Part shown: positions 1 to 7,831 of the stretch, piece by piece
Position numbering within the stretch: the first letter of the stretch is position 1
How the letters are laid out: each line of letters starts with the position of its first letter
Source: Bythopirellula sp041737835
GTDB lineage: Bacteria; Planctomycetota; Planctomycetia; Pirellulales; Lacipirellulaceae
DNA length: 64,000 bases
Assembly: GCA_041737835.1 (NCBI GenBank)
Contig: JBGSQY010000072.1
Direction: 5' to 3' (one strand)
Made by a program: the position numbers and the translations under genes
Notes under the pieces: model-generated
What the model was told of the DNA's origin: nothing
What the model saw: only the letters and a program-made list of their open reading frames with translations
Databases searched by the model: none

Positions 1-527
1 CGAGCACGGGGACGATCACCTATCACGACAAACAGCTTACCAGCTTCGACGACGCGGCACTCACGAGTTATCGCCGCGAGCACGTGGGGTTTGTGTTTCA
101 GTTCTACAATCTCATCCCCAGCCTGACGGCACGGGAAAACGTGGCGCTGATCACCGAGATTGCCAAGAACCCCATGAAGCCTGAGGATGCGTTGGCTATG
201 GTGAATTTGAGCGAGCGCATGGATCACTTCCCCGCGCAAATGTCGGGGGGTGAACAACAACGGGTGGCGATTGCCCGTGCGGTGGCGAAGCGGCCAGCGG
301 TGCTCTTGTGCGACGAACCGACCGGCGCGCTCGATGTCGAAACCGGGATCCTAGTGCTCGATGCAATTCAGCGGATCAACAAAGACCTCGGCACAACGAC
401 GGCAGTCATCACCCACAACGCCGTCATCGCCGACATGGCCGACCGCGTGATTCATCTTTCCGGCGGGCACATCACAGGAATTGAAGAGAACACGCGAAAA
501 AAATCGGCTGATGAGCTAACGTGGTGA
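1..527 (+). CDS. ABC transporter ATP-binding subunit (LolD/MacB type), 5' end outside window
   Basis: The frame is open from base 3 and enters the window past Walker A, so the start codon lies upstream; the GTG at 84 is internal. The visible 174 residues show the Q-loop (FVFQFYNLIPSLT), the ABC signature (MSGGEQQRVAIARA), Walker B with its catalytic Glu (VLLCDEPTGALD) and the H-loop (AVITHN). This wording is typical of the LolD/MacB/FtsE group, whose ATPases drive FtsX-fold permeases that move lipoproteins, peptides or drugs at the inner membrane. The partner permease would be upstream or elsewhere. The gene ends 7 nt before the convergent folD stop. The substrate cannot be inferred. Confidence 0.93.
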   Translation, partial: STGTITYHDKQLTSFDDAALTSYRREHVGFVFQFYNLIPSLTARENVALITEIAKNPMKPEDALAMVNLSERMDHFPAQMSGGEQQRVAIARAVAKRPAVLLCDEPTGALDVETGILVLDAIQRINKDLGTTTAVITHNAVIADMADRVIHLSGGHITGIEENTRKKSADELTW

Positions 528-534
528 CTGTTCT

Positions 535-1392
535 TTACGTTGAACTTCGTCGCGCTGCCGTCAGTGTGTTCACCAGCAGCATCACACGTGTTAAGGGCCC
601 CACGCCGCCGGGGACGGGGGTGATCGCGCCCGCGACTTCGCTCACTGGTTCGTAATCGACGTCGCCCACGAGTCCTGATTCAACCCGATTGATGCCGACG
701 TCGACGACCGTCGCGCCGGGGCGGACCATGTCGGCGGTGATAAAGTTGGGCTTGCCGATGGCCACAACCAATATATCCGCAAGCCGTGTGACGCTCGGCA
801 AATCGGCTGTGCGGCTGTGGCAGAGCGTGACCGTGGCATCGGCCCCTTTTTGGGCGAGCATAATTGAGAGCGGCTTACCGACAATATCGCTGCGACCCAC
901 AACCACGACGTGCTTACCCGCGGTCGGAATGTTGTTACGCTTCAAAAGCTCTACCACCCCATGCGGCGTACAAGGCAAGAACACCGGCCGGCCTTGGACG
1001 AGTCGTCCCACATTCTCAGGATGAAACGCATCGACATCTTTGTGGGGACTCACCGCTTCGAAAACGGCTTCGGTATCGATCTGCTTGGGTAGTGGCAGTT
1101 GCACGAGGATGCCGTGAATGCGGGAATCTTCGTTGAGCTGTTCGATAACCGTGAGCAGTTGTTCCTGCGTCGTCTCAACCGGAAGTTTTTCGAGGACACT
1201 AGCGATACCGACTTCTTCGCAGTCCTTACGTTTGTTACGGACATAAACTTCGCTCGCCGGGTCATCGCCCACGAGCACCGCTGCGAGCGTGGGGGTGATA
1301 CCCGACTCTTTATGGAACGTAGCCACTTCGTCGGCCAACTCGCGGCGAATTTGCTTGGCCAGATTTTTGCCGTCGAGAATTTGAGCGGACAT
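535..1392 (-). CDS. folD: Bifunctional methylene-THF dehydrogenase / methenyl-THF cyclohydrolase
   Basis: FolD oxidises 5,10-methylene-tetrahydrofolate with NADP+ and hydrolyses the methenyl product to 10-formyl-THF in cytoplasmic one-carbon metabolism. The product has 285 residues from the ATG at 1392, the usual family length. It carries the substrate motif YVRNKRKDCEEVGI with the catalytic Lys region, the Rossmann segment VVVVGRSDIVGKPL and the C-terminal signature PVPGGVGPLTRVML. A longer frame to 1443 would add 17 residues not found in the family, so the start at MSAQILDG is preferred. It follows pgpA on the same strand after 66 nt and may share its transcript. Confidence 0.96.
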   Translation of the reverse strand: MSAQILDGKNLAKQIRRELADEVATFHKESGITPTLAAVLVGDDPASEVYVRNKRKDCEEVGIASVLEKLPVETTQEQLLTVIEQLNEDSRIHGILVQLPLPKQIDTEAVFEAVSPHKDVDAFHPENVGRLVQGRPVFLPCTPHGVVELLKRNNIPTAGKHVVVVGRSDIVGKPLSIMLAQKGADATVTLCHSRTADLPSVTRLADILVVAIGKPNFITADMVRPGATVVDVGINRVESGLVGDVDYEPVSEVAGAITPVPGGVGPLTRVMLLVNTLTAARRSST

Positions 1393-1458
1393 GGCAGGAA
1401 CTTCAAGAACAAGAAACACTGCTGGGCAAGCCAGCAGTGGCACCCAATCGGCAATAGT

Positions 1459-1986
1459 TTAACTCACAACTATCGGAGTGAGCAGGCCCCAGGCGTAGGT
1501 CTGGTCGAGTCCCTGCAGAATCCACAGCGTGAGACACGCATAACACGCGGCCGCGGCGTCGTCGGCGATCACGCCCCAACCGCCGGGCAGTTTTTCGAGA
1601 TTCCGCGCAGGCAGCGGTTTGGTAATGTCGAACAACCGAAACAGCAGCCAACCGACCCACAGCACCCGCCAATTGGTCAGCCCGCTGGCCAAATAAACGA
1701 TTGGCAGCACGGCGATTTCGTCGAGCACGATTTCCTGCGGGTCGTCACCACCAATCATTCGCACAGCCCGCGAACAAATATTCGTCGCGATGAGTCCCAC
1801 TACTAAGGTGGCGATAACCTGCCAACCGAGGGTGGGGAGTTGAAAAATGGCCCATGACAGGGGCAGGCCCAAGAGGCCTCCAACGGTCCCTGGAGCGGGG
1901 GTCACCAGCCCAATGCCAAATCCGGTGGCAATCCAGACGGCGAGGCGGTCGGTCAGCGAGGGGGCGTAGCGGAGACGGCGTTTCAT
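1459..1986 (-). CDS. pgpA: Phosphatidylglycerophosphatase A
   Basis: PgpA dephosphorylates phosphatidylglycerol phosphate to phosphatidylglycerol at the inner membrane. The 175-residue product has the N-terminal glycine-rich segment GTVGGLLGLPL, the acidic motif DDPQEIVLDEIAVLP, the FRLFDITKPLPA motif and the C-terminal GGWGVIADDAAAA, all in the family order, with hydrophobic helices between them. The start is uncertain: ATG codons lie at 1986 and 1995, and a TTTAGG box sits directly before the 1995 codon, at good spacing for 1986. The gene is divergent from the sulfite reductase gene and probably the first gene of a pgpA-folD unit. Confidence 0.9.
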   Translation of the reverse strand: MKRRLRYAPSLTDRLAVWIATGFGIGLVTPAPGTVGGLLGLPLSWAIFQLPTLGWQVIATLVVGLIATNICSRAVRMIGGDDPQEIVLDEIAVLPIVYLASGLTNWRVLWVGWLLFRLFDITKPLPARNLEKLPGGWGVIADDAAAACYACLTLWILQGLDQTYAWGLLTPIVVS

Positions 1987-2124
1987 GGGCGGCATCCTAA
2001 ACGCCAGCACGTTTTCCGACAAGCGAGCCAATATGGTCGAACGGCGGCCTTCCGAGTATCATGCACTACTTGGGATTTTGACTGAAATAGGCAATCTGTG
2101 CGGGGCGGAGACCACTCGAACGAG

Positions 2125-3825
2125 ATGAGCGAAGAAACTATCGAAAAGCTGAGCCCGGTTGAGCATATCAAACAAGAAAGCAATTTCCTGCGCGGCACGA
2201 TTGCCCAGGAATTGGCCGACGGCTCCGACCATTTTGGCAAGGAAAGCATCCAGCTGCTCAAGCATCATGGGATGTATCAGCAGGACAACCGCGACGACCG
2301 CAAGTCGGGCAAGTCGTTCAGCTTTATGGTCCGCACGGCGATCCCGGGTGGAATGCTTTCGAGCGAACAATTGCTAGCCGAAATCGACCTGTGCGACGAA
2401 GTCGGCAACACGACGCTGCGGATCACGACTCGTCAGGGGCTCCAGCTTCATGGCATTCTGAAAGACGATGTCAAAAAGACGATCCGCCGCATCAACGATA
2501 TTCAGCTCACGACGATTGCCGCCTGCGGCGACGTGAAACGCAACGTCATGTGCTCGCCCTGCCCCTACAAGGGCGATCCTGTGTACGACCAAATGCAGGA
2601 AATGGCCGAGCAGATTCAAATTCATTTCACGCCCCACACCGGCGCTTATCACGAGCTGTGGTTGACGGACGATTCCAACGGTGAGAAGCAGCTGGTCGAT
2701 TCGTCGAAGCCCGCCGAGGTGGAACCGATTTATGGGCCCACCTATTTACCGCGCAAGTTCAAGTTTGGCATCGGGCTCCCCGGCGACAACAGTGCCGACG
2801 TTTATTCCCAAGACTTGGGCCTCTTGGCCATCTGCGAGCATTGGAAGATCGTTGGCTACAACGTGCTGGTTGGCGGCGGTTTCGGCACGACCCCCAGTGC
2901 CAAGAAAACCTTCCCCGCGATTGCACTGCCAATGTGTTTCGCGACGCCCCAACAGGCCATGGACGTGATGACGGCGATCGTCAAAGTCCAACGCGATTTC
3001 GGCAACCGTGCCGACCGCAAGGTCGCGCGTTTGAAGTATTTGATTCACGACTGGGGAATCGACCGCTTTAAGCAAAAGGTCGAAGAGTATTACGGCGGAT
3101 CGCTCCCCGCCCCGCGGCCGGCGCATGTTTATGGCTTTAACGATGGCATGGGCTGGCAAGCCCAGGGCGACGGCAAGTTCTTCTATGGCCTGAACGTAGA
3201 GAATGGCCGTATCAAGGACGAAGGAGACTACCGCCTCAAAGCCGCCTTGCGCGAAATCTGCGGCACAATGGCTCCACCGCTGCGGCTCACGCCGCATCAA
3301 AGCATTATCTTCTGCGATCTCAAGGAAACCGACCGACAGCCGCTCTTAGACACCCTGCGGAGTTATGGTGTCCCGCTTACCGAAGAGATCACCAACACCC
3401 GCCGGTGGTCGATGGCGTGTCCCGCGCTCCCCACGTGTGGCCTGGCCATCACCGAAAGCGAACGCATCTTGCCGACGCTGGTCGATCAACTCGAAGCGGA
3501 ACTTGCCAAGCTGGATCTCAGCAATGAAGTCTTCACGATGCGGATGACCGGCTGCCCCAACGGTTGCGCACGGCCTTACAACTCGGATATCGGCTTGGTC
3601 GGCAAGACGGCCGGCAAGTACACGGTCTTCCTGGGTGGCCGCGTGATGGGCGATCGCTTGAACTTTATCTACAAAGATCTTGTTCCCGAAGCCGAGGTGA
3701 TCCCCGCGCTGGTGCAGGTCTTCCGCTACTTCAAGGAAGCCCGCGAAGCAGATGAATCGTTCGGTGATTTCTGCCATCGGCAGGGGCTTGAGAACCTGCT
3801 CGCCAAGTGCGACGTACCGGTTTAG
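2125..3825 (+). CDS. sir: Assimilatory sulfite reductase (siroheme / 4Fe-4S, ferredoxin type)
   Basis: The enzyme performs the six-electron reduction of sulfite to sulfide for cysteine synthesis. The 566-residue product is the two-repeat siroheme protein size. The cluster ligands are C432-x5-C438 (ACPALPTCGLA) and C477-x3-C481 (GCPNGCARPY). The wording ACPALPTC followed by AITESER is that of sulfite rather than nitrite reductases, which carry a C-T-G-x2-F/Y-C pattern. Half-domain motifs such as RITTRQGLQLHG and CSPCPY are also present. A GTG at 2098 would extend the product by 9 residues; the ATG at 2125 is preferred. CysH, the preceding pathway step, is encoded at 37929-38729. Nitrite reductase is the alternative, less likely. 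Confidence 0.9.
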   Translation: MSEETIEKLSPVEHIKQESNFLRGTIAQELADGSDHFGKESIQLLKHHGMYQQDNRDDRKSGKSFSFMVRTAIPGGMLSSEQLLAEIDLCDEVGNTTLRITTRQGLQLHGILKDDVKKTIRRINDIQLTTIAACGDVKRNVMCSPCPYKGDPVYDQMQEMAEQIQIHFTPHTGAYHELWLTDDSNGEKQLVDSSKPAEVEPIYGPTYLPRKFKFGIGLPGDNSADVYSQDLGLLAICEHWKIVGYNVLVGGGFGTTPSAKKTFPAIALPMCFATPQQAMDVMTAIVKVQRDFGNRADRKVARLKYLIHDWGIDRFKQKVEEYYGGSLPAPRPAHVYGFNDGMGWQAQGDGKFFYGLNVENGRIKDEGDYRLKAALREICGTMAPPLRLTPHQSIIFCDLKETDRQPLLDTLRSYGVPLTEEITNTRRWSMACPALPTCGLAITESERILPTLVDQLEAELAKLDLSNEVFTMRMTGCPNGCARPYNSDIGLVGKTAGKYTVFLGGRVMGDRLNFIYKDLVPEAEVIPALVQVFRYFKEAREADESFGDFCHRQGLENLLAKCDVPV

Positions 3826-3919
3826 CAGAGCAAGTCCAGACCATGGCTTCCCGGTTGTGCCTGTGATACGCTATCGTGCTGTCGATCAGGTTCCTACGGC
3901 AAACGAGGCAGGTGTCGCG

Positions 3920-4183
3920 ATGACATGGCTCTTCGAACGAATGATTGAAACCGCGGCGTGGGTCGCGTTTATTCTCGGCATCGTCTTTCTGTGCGAAGCC
4001 GTTTGGATGCTCGTGGAATGGGCCCGCCACATGAACGTTGAAGGGTCGAAAGAATACCTGATCCAGAGCGGCCAAGCCGCGGCGTCGTTCGTGGCCTCGG
4101 CCTTGGCGATGGGTATTCTGGCCTGCATCGATCACTATGTGTTCGACTACGAAGATCGCATCGCGGCTCAAGATCGCAAGTAA
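3920..4183 (+). CDS. Small membrane protein of unknown function (two TM helices)
   Basis: This encodes 87 residues from an ATG at 3920 preceded by a purine-rich AGGCAGG. Two hydrophobic segments are visible, about residues 10-32 (AAWVAFILGIVFLCEAVWML) and 54-76 (AAASFVASALAMGILACIDH), separated by a charged loop and followed by a short acidic/basic tail. The frame stays open upstream to 3752, but that part overlaps the sulfite reductase 3' end and has no protein-like character. I do not recognise the family. Its place 94 nt after the sulfite reductase on the same strand allows co-transcription but proves no link. Confidence 0.6.
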   Translation: MTWLFERMIETAAWVAFILGIVFLCEAVWMLVEWARHMNVEGSKEYLIQSGQAAASFVASALAMGILACIDHYVFDYEDRIAAQDRK

Positions 4184-4247
4184 TCTCAGCGATGGCTGAG
4201 ATCTTTTGGTCTGCAATTCGTCGCCAGTATTCTTATTGATTGGCTAC

Positions 4248-4496
4248 TTATTGATTGGCGCTGACGGGGCCTTCCACCAGTTGGCGGATTTCGCGACGGC
4301 GGGCCAAGCGGCGCTGGTGATGCCGCATCGCCAAAAAACTGGCCCGGACAGTACGACCGGACTTCATGGCGGCTCGGGTGCGACGATTGAGCTGCGAATG
4401 ATCGACCAAAAGCCGCAGATGATCGGTTGTCTCTTGGACGAGGTTCTGAATAAAGCCGACCAGGATTTGTTTCCACCGGGGAAGCTCAGGCGTCAT
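4248..4496 (-). CDS. Small basic hypothetical protein
   Basis: This is an 82-residue frame starting MTPELPRWKQILVG. The start is supported by GAGGTGG just upstream of the ATG at 4496, close to an ideal Shine-Dalgarno match, and codon use is like the neighbours (CTG/CTC Leu, CGC/CGG Arg). The first half is amphipathic; the second half is rich in Arg, His and Gln (RHHQRRLARRREIRQL), suggesting nucleic-acid or membrane-surface contact. No family is recognised. A 102-residue frame on the opposite strand (4206-4514) covers the same bases but has no ribosome site, so I prefer this one. It remains a moderate-confidence call. Confidence 0.5.
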   Translation of the reverse strand: MTPELPRWKQILVGFIQNLVQETTDHLRLLVDHSQLNRRTRAAMKSGRTVRASFLAMRHHQRRLARRREIRQLVEGPVSANQ

Positions 4497-4756
4497 AACC
4501 ACCTCACGGGGTGAACTTGACGGCCAGTCAACCGCGACTTGCCGCAGGACACATGGGTTCTCATAAACTCAATTCTGACATTAAAACACGTTCTTGTCAC
4601 TCGTAATTGGTATCGGTTCTTCCGAATCTGTATTCTAGGCAACCAAGACAAAGTAAGCCGAATTGCTACTAAACGTGGCGAGTTTTCACCCTGGAAGTTT
4701 TTACCATCACGGCTTTCCACACACCGATTTGCCAATTTGAGTTTTGGGACACACCT

Positions 4757-4796
4757 TTGTCTATCCGATAGACAAGTGACGCGACAACTTGTCGCG
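4757..4796. repeat. Two adjacent perfect palindromes with an alternative pairing
   Basis: The first palindrome has 9-bp arms TTGTCTATC / GATAGACAA (4757-4775) around one base. Four bases later comes CGCGACAA-C-TTGTCGCG (4780-4796) with 8-bp arms. The right arm of the first (GACAAGT, 4771-4777) can instead pair with ACTTGTC (4787-4793) in the second, so two hairpins and one bridging hairpin are mutually exclusive. This could be a dimeric-protein operator pair, a recombination site or an RNA switch. Confidence 0.6.
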
Positions 4797-4802
4797 ATCA
4801 AG

Positions 4803-4880
4803 AAAAAGGCCCTCACCACGCATCGGGGCAGGGGAGTTAGCAGACAATGCATAGCTTCCTATGTGGTGAGGGCTTTTTTA
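4803..4880 (+). terminator. Long-looped inverted repeat ending in a T run
   Basis: The arms at 4803-4819 and 4863-4878 pair over about 16 bp (A5, then GCCCTCACCAC against GTGGTGAGGGC, then T5) with one bulged G, enclosing a 43-nt loop that itself has short GCAT/ATGC pairing. The T run after a G+C-rich stem looks like an intrinsic terminator, but the loop is unusually long, so a small structured RNA or attenuator is possible. Confidence 0.5.
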
Positions 4881-4985
4881 TGCGCTGTTCAAAATATCCG
4901 AGCCGGATAACCGAGCGGATGACCGAGCCGGGACAGCTCGGCTATATTGGGGGGGTGACCTGTCTGATTCCGCAAGGGCCCTGCC

Positions 4986-5903
4986 ATGACTTCTCGTTTT
5001 TCGCCTGAAAGAACTCGTATTGGCTGGATCGGCACCGGCGTGATGGGGTCGAGCATGTGTGGCCATCTGCTCGCCGCGGGCTATTCCGTCACCGTTCATA
5101 ATCGCACGCGGGTTAAAACAGAATCTCTCCTGGAAAAAGGTGCGGTTTGGGCTGACACGCCCCAGCAAGTCGCCGAGCAGGCCGATGTCATCTTTTCCAT
5201 CGTGGGCTATCCCCACGACGTCGAAGAAATCCTGCTAGGCACACATGGAGCGCTGGCCGGCTGCCGTGCAGGTTGCGTGCTTGTTGACATGACGACGAGC
5301 AAGCCCTCACTGGCCATGCAGATCGCCGAGGCGGCCACCCACCAGCAAGTGATCTGCATCGATGCGCCCGTCTCTGGTGGCGACGTAGGGGCACGCAATG
5401 CCACGCTGTCGATCATGATCGGCGGCGAGCGCGAAACGGTCGAAGCCTTGGCCCCCTGCTGGGAAGCGTTGGGGAAAACCTGGATCTGGCAAGGTGGACC
5501 CGGTGCCGGCCAGCACACCAAGATGGTCAACCAAACGCTCATCGCCACGAACATGATCGGCGTCTGCGAAGCGTTGCTCTACGCCTATCGGGCTGGACTC
5601 GACCTCCACAAGGTCATGCAATCAGTCTCCACCGGGGCCGCAGGAAGTTGGTCACTCGCGAACCTGGGGCCACGCATAATCGCGGGCAACTTCGATCCTG
5701 GCTTCTTCGTGGAGCATTTCATCAAAGACATGGAGATCACGCTCGAGGAAGCCCACCACATGGGGCTCAAACTCCCCGGCCTTCAGCTAGCACGCGAGTT
5801 GTACGGGCGACTTGCCGAGCGGGGCCATGCCCGGCAGGGAACTCATGCGCTGATGCTCACGCTGGCGGAGATGTCGGGCGTTGATTGGCGAAATCGGGAA
5901 TGA
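4986..5903 (+). CDS. NAD(P)-dependent beta-hydroxyacid dehydrogenase (3-hydroxyisobutyrate dehydrogenase family)
   Basis: The family oxidises beta-hydroxyacids or reduces aldehydes such as tartronate or succinate semialdehyde. The 305-residue product has the N-terminal dinucleotide motif IGWIGTGVMGSSMCGHL (residues about 14-30), the substrate motif DAPVSGGDVGARNATLSIM and GGPGAGQHTKMVNQTL with the catalytic Lys, followed by the all-helical C-terminal domain. The length is typical. The start at 4986 gives the expected short extension before the first strand. It appears to be a single gene. Which substrate is used (hydroxyisobutyrate, glyoxylate or succinic semialdehyde type) cannot be decided from the motifs. 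Confidence 0.9.
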   Translation: MTSRFSPERTRIGWIGTGVMGSSMCGHLLAAGYSVTVHNRTRVKTESLLEKGAVWADTPQQVAEQADVIFSIVGYPHDVEEILLGTHGALAGCRAGCVLVDMTTSKPSLAMQIAEAATHQQVICIDAPVSGGDVGARNATLSIMIGGERETVEALAPCWEALGKTWIWQGGPGAGQHTKMVNQTLIATNMIGVCEALLYAYRAGLDLHKVMQSVSTGAAGSWSLANLGPRIIAGNFDPGFFVEHFIKDMEITLEEAHHMGLKLPGLQLARELYGRLAERGHARQGTHALMLTLAEMSGVDWRNRE

Positions 5904-5995
5904 GTGCTAAGCCGCGAGCGGCGGCTCACAATTGACGGCTAGCCGACAAAAAACTACAGTCACGCCGCAAAATTCTCTTCCCCGGGGTCGCGGCC

Positions 5996-6964
5996 ATGAA
6001 GTCTTCGCAATCGGAATCAGTAACCGGTACTCCCGGTTCGTTGCCGACCTGTTTGAAGGTGCTCGTGATCTCGACGCCGCAGCGGAACGTGAGCTGGTTG
6101 GCCGAAGCATTTGCCGCTGATAGCGCAACGCAGGTCATGCTCACCGAAGTGATCGGCATCACTGCGGGCCTAACCCGTCTGCGTGATGAGGAATTCGATG
6201 CCGTGCTTGTCACACACGAGCCAGGTCAACTCGATGCCTTGGATTTTGTAGAAGGCCTACGTGCCGGTGGCAGCGAAGAACCGATGCTCGTGCTGGGTTC
6301 GCTCCCACCGCAAGAGATCGACGCCCTGTGCTACGAAGTGGGGGCCGACGACTATTGCTGCGTGGCCGAAACCACTGTTCGTGGTTTGTTGTGGAAGTTC
6401 TCGCGCGCGATCGAACGCAATCAACTACTGCGCGAGAACCGCCGCCTCGTGCATGCCCAAAAGCAACGGCTCAAGCAAGAACATCTGGAAGCGCAGCGAC
6501 TGCTCGAACAGCAACGTCAATTGATCGCTGATTTGGAATCGCTCGGCAAACCGCCCGTCAAAGAATCGACGGTTGGCGTCGATGGTTTGGATGATTGCCT
6601 CGCAAAAACGGCCACGTGCATGGAACAGGTGACGACCGATTTGCCCGCCGCGCTGGTGTCGCACTATCGTGAATTATTGCGGACATACGTCATCATGGGC
6701 GTGGGAAATCTGAGCGGCGAAATGGCCAAGCTCGCCGACTTGCTCGCGAGCGCCGAAGTCTCGGCCCAACGGGCTTTGCAACTTCACGTCGCGGTGCTGG
6801 AAGAACTCGTCGAAGGCCTCGGCACCCGCTCCGCTCGGCACGTGATGAATCGCGCCGATCTGCTGGCCCTGGAAGTGATGGGGCATCTGGCAGATGGCTA
6901 TCGCGCACGGCTCTGCGAAAGCCGAAATCCACCCCGGCAGCAAATCCTGCCCTTCGCCGCTTAG
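5996..6964 (+). CDS. Receiver-like domain protein with coiled coil (degenerate phosphoacceptor)
   Basis: This 322-residue protein begins with an alpha/beta segment resembling a response-regulator receiver (KVLVISTPQRNVSWLAEAF, then FDAVLVTHEPGQLDALDFV, then GADDYCCVAETT). Where a receiver carries the phosphorylated Asp the sequence reads LVTHEPG, so this may be a pseudo-receiver. A coiled coil rich in Gln, Glu and Arg follows (about 145-190), then a helical C-terminal half without recognised catalytic motifs. It could be a structural or signalling scaffold. No output domain is recognised. It stands alone between the dehydrogenase and the inverted-repeat cassette. Confidence 0.6.
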   Translation: MKSSQSESVTGTPGSLPTCLKVLVISTPQRNVSWLAEAFAADSATQVMLTEVIGITAGLTRLRDEEFDAVLVTHEPGQLDALDFVEGLRAGGSEEPMLVLGSLPPQEIDALCYEVGADDYCCVAETTVRGLLWKFSRAIERNQLLRENRRLVHAQKQRLKQEHLEAQRLLEQQRQLIADLESLGKPPVKESTVGVDGLDDCLAKTATCMEQVTTDLPAALVSHYRELLRTYVIMGVGNLSGEMAKLADLLASAEVSAQRALQLHVAVLEELVEGLGTRSARHVMNRADLLALEVMGHLADGYRARLCESRNPPRQQILPFAA

Positions 6965-6989
6965 GGCGAAATTCTGTTACAATCGAGTC

Positions 6990-7016
6990 TCACGCAGAGG
7001 CGCGGGGGACGCAGAG
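6990..7016 (+). repeat. Left 27-bp inverted repeat of the GxxExxY cassette
   Basis: This is a perfect reverse complement of 7414-7440. Internally it holds two ACGCAGAG copies. It ends one base upstream of the start codon at 7018, so it occupies the position of the ribosome binding site; no conventional Shine-Dalgarno sequence is present apart from the purine-rich repeat itself. Confidence 0.9.
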
Positions 7017-7017
7017 T

Positions 7018-7410
7018 ATGTCTCAGATGACTCACAATGAAATTACTGCCGTGATCATTGATACGGCCATTGAAATTCATCGCAAGCTAGGCCCAGGGCT
7101 TCTTGAATCTGTGTACCGAAGAATACTTGCTTATGAACTGAGCAAGCGCGGCCTCGATATTGTCGAAGAAATGCCAATTCCTGTTGATTGGGAAGAAGTC
7201 CATCTCGATCTCGGCTTCCGAGCTGACCTGCTTGTTAATCAGATGGTTCTGGTTGAACTTAAGTCTTGTGAAGCCATCCATCCCGTCTATAAAAAGCAAC
7301 TACTAACTCATTTACGTCTTACTAACAAACAAGTGGGCCTTTTAATCAACTTCGGTGAAGAATTGTTAAAAAAGGGCATTCACCGTATCGTCAACAATTA
7401 CTCCGAATAA
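7018..7410 (+). CDS. GxxExxY protein (PD-(D/E)XK nuclease-superfamily-like)
   Basis: This 130-residue protein carries the family signature GPGLLESVYRRIL near residues 25-37 and a fully preserved nuclease-type core: ADLLVNQMVLVELKSCE, an Asp followed nine residues later by E-x-K. Family members are short, widespread in planctomycetes, cyanobacteria and other environmental bacteria, and of unknown role; the fold assignment suggests DNA or RNA cleavage. The gene is less G+C-rich at third positions than its neighbours. It fills the whole space between the two 27-bp inverted repeats, which suggests that it travels with, or processes, those repeats. Confidence 0.88.
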   Translation: MSQMTHNEITAVIIDTAIEIHRKLGPGLLESVYRRILAYELSKRGLDIVEEMPIPVDWEEVHLDLGFRADLLVNQMVLVELKSCEAIHPVYKKQLLTHLRLTNKQVGLLINFGEELLKKGIHRIVNNYSE

Positions 7411-7413
7411 TTC

Positions 7414-7440
7414 CTCTGCGTCCCCCGCGCCTCTGCGTGA
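7414..7440 (-). repeat. Right 27-bp inverted repeat of the GxxExxY cassette
   Basis: Exact reverse complement of 6990-7016. It starts 3 nt after the GxxExxY stop codon and ends 9 nt before the ATG of the next gene (7450), so it also forms that gene's leader. Confidence 0.9.
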
Positions 7441-7449
7441 AAAAAACTA

Positions 7450-7812
7450 ATGAACGATTCAAAAACAACCATTGCCGAGCTTCGCGAAAATATCCGTCAA
7501 TTTGTTGTCGAGCGTGATTGGGAGCAATTCCACTCGCCCAAGAATCTGGCGATGGCGTTGGCGGTGGAAGCTTCGGAGTTGATGGAGCATTTTCAGTGGA
7601 TCGATATCGGCGAATCGCGCAAACTCGCCGAAGATCCTGCCAAGTTGGCGGCCATTGGCGAAGAACTGGCCGACGTATTGAGCTACACGCTCGCGCTGGC
7701 CAACTCGCTGAACATCGATGTTGCCAGCACTCACCGCGACAAAATGCGGAAGAACGTCGCGAAATATCCGGCCGATCAATTCCGTGGCCGCTTTGGCACG
7801 AAGGGCACGTGA
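7450..7812 (+). CDS. MazG-like nucleotide pyrophosphohydrolase (dCTP pyrophosphatase type)
   Basis: All-alpha NTP pyrophosphatases of this group hydrolyse non-canonical or excess (d)NTPs such as dCTP, cleaning the nucleotide pool. The 120-residue product has the first metal-binding helix ALAVEASELMEHFQW (E-x-x-E) and the second EELADVLSYTLALAN (E-x-x-D), in the spacing of the RS21-C6/DCTPP1 group. The start follows the right cassette repeat by 9 nt, so the native promoter may have been displaced. The next gene begins 19 nt after its stop, which suggests an operon. Confidence 0.9.
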   Translation: MNDSKTTIAELRENIRQFVVERDWEQFHSPKNLAMALAVEASELMEHFQWIDIGESRKLAEDPAKLAAIGEELADVLSYTLALANSLNIDVASTHRDKMRKNVAKYPADQFRGRFGTKGT

Positions 7813-7831
7813 TTCGCACAACCATGGTCGC

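Larger units (their letters stand above)
4497..4985. other. Non-coding stretch with palindrome cluster
   Basis: No supported gene lies in these 489 bases. The first half is AT-richer than its surroundings. The second half holds two adjacent perfect palindromes and a long-looped inverted repeat ending in a T run, listed separately, just upstream of the dehydrogenase gene at 4986. Confidence 0.7.
6990..7440 (+). mobile_element. Inverted-repeat-bounded cassette carrying a GxxExxY gene
   Basis: Bases 6990-7016 and 7414-7440 are perfect 27-bp inverted copies of each other. Each copy contains ACGCAGAG twice around a G-rich core. They enclose only the GxxExxY gene: the left copy ends one base before its ATG and the right copy starts 3 nt after its stop. 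The layout resembles a minimal non-autonomous mobile unit or repeat-associated gene cassette. No transposase is encoded and no flanking target duplication was recognised. Confidence 0.6.

Noticed and set aside
1099..1806. 235-codon frame opposite folD and pgpA
   Set aside because: It is antisense to two well supported enzymes and has no family features.
2076..2083. TTGACT-like box before the sulfite reductase gene, similar to the cysH array
   Set aside because: It is a single copy with no fitting -10 box at 16-18 bp; too short to claim a shared operator.
4206..4514. 102-codon frame on the plus strand
   Set aside because: It overlaps the better supported minus-strand gene 4248-4496 and lacks a Shine-Dalgarno sequence.
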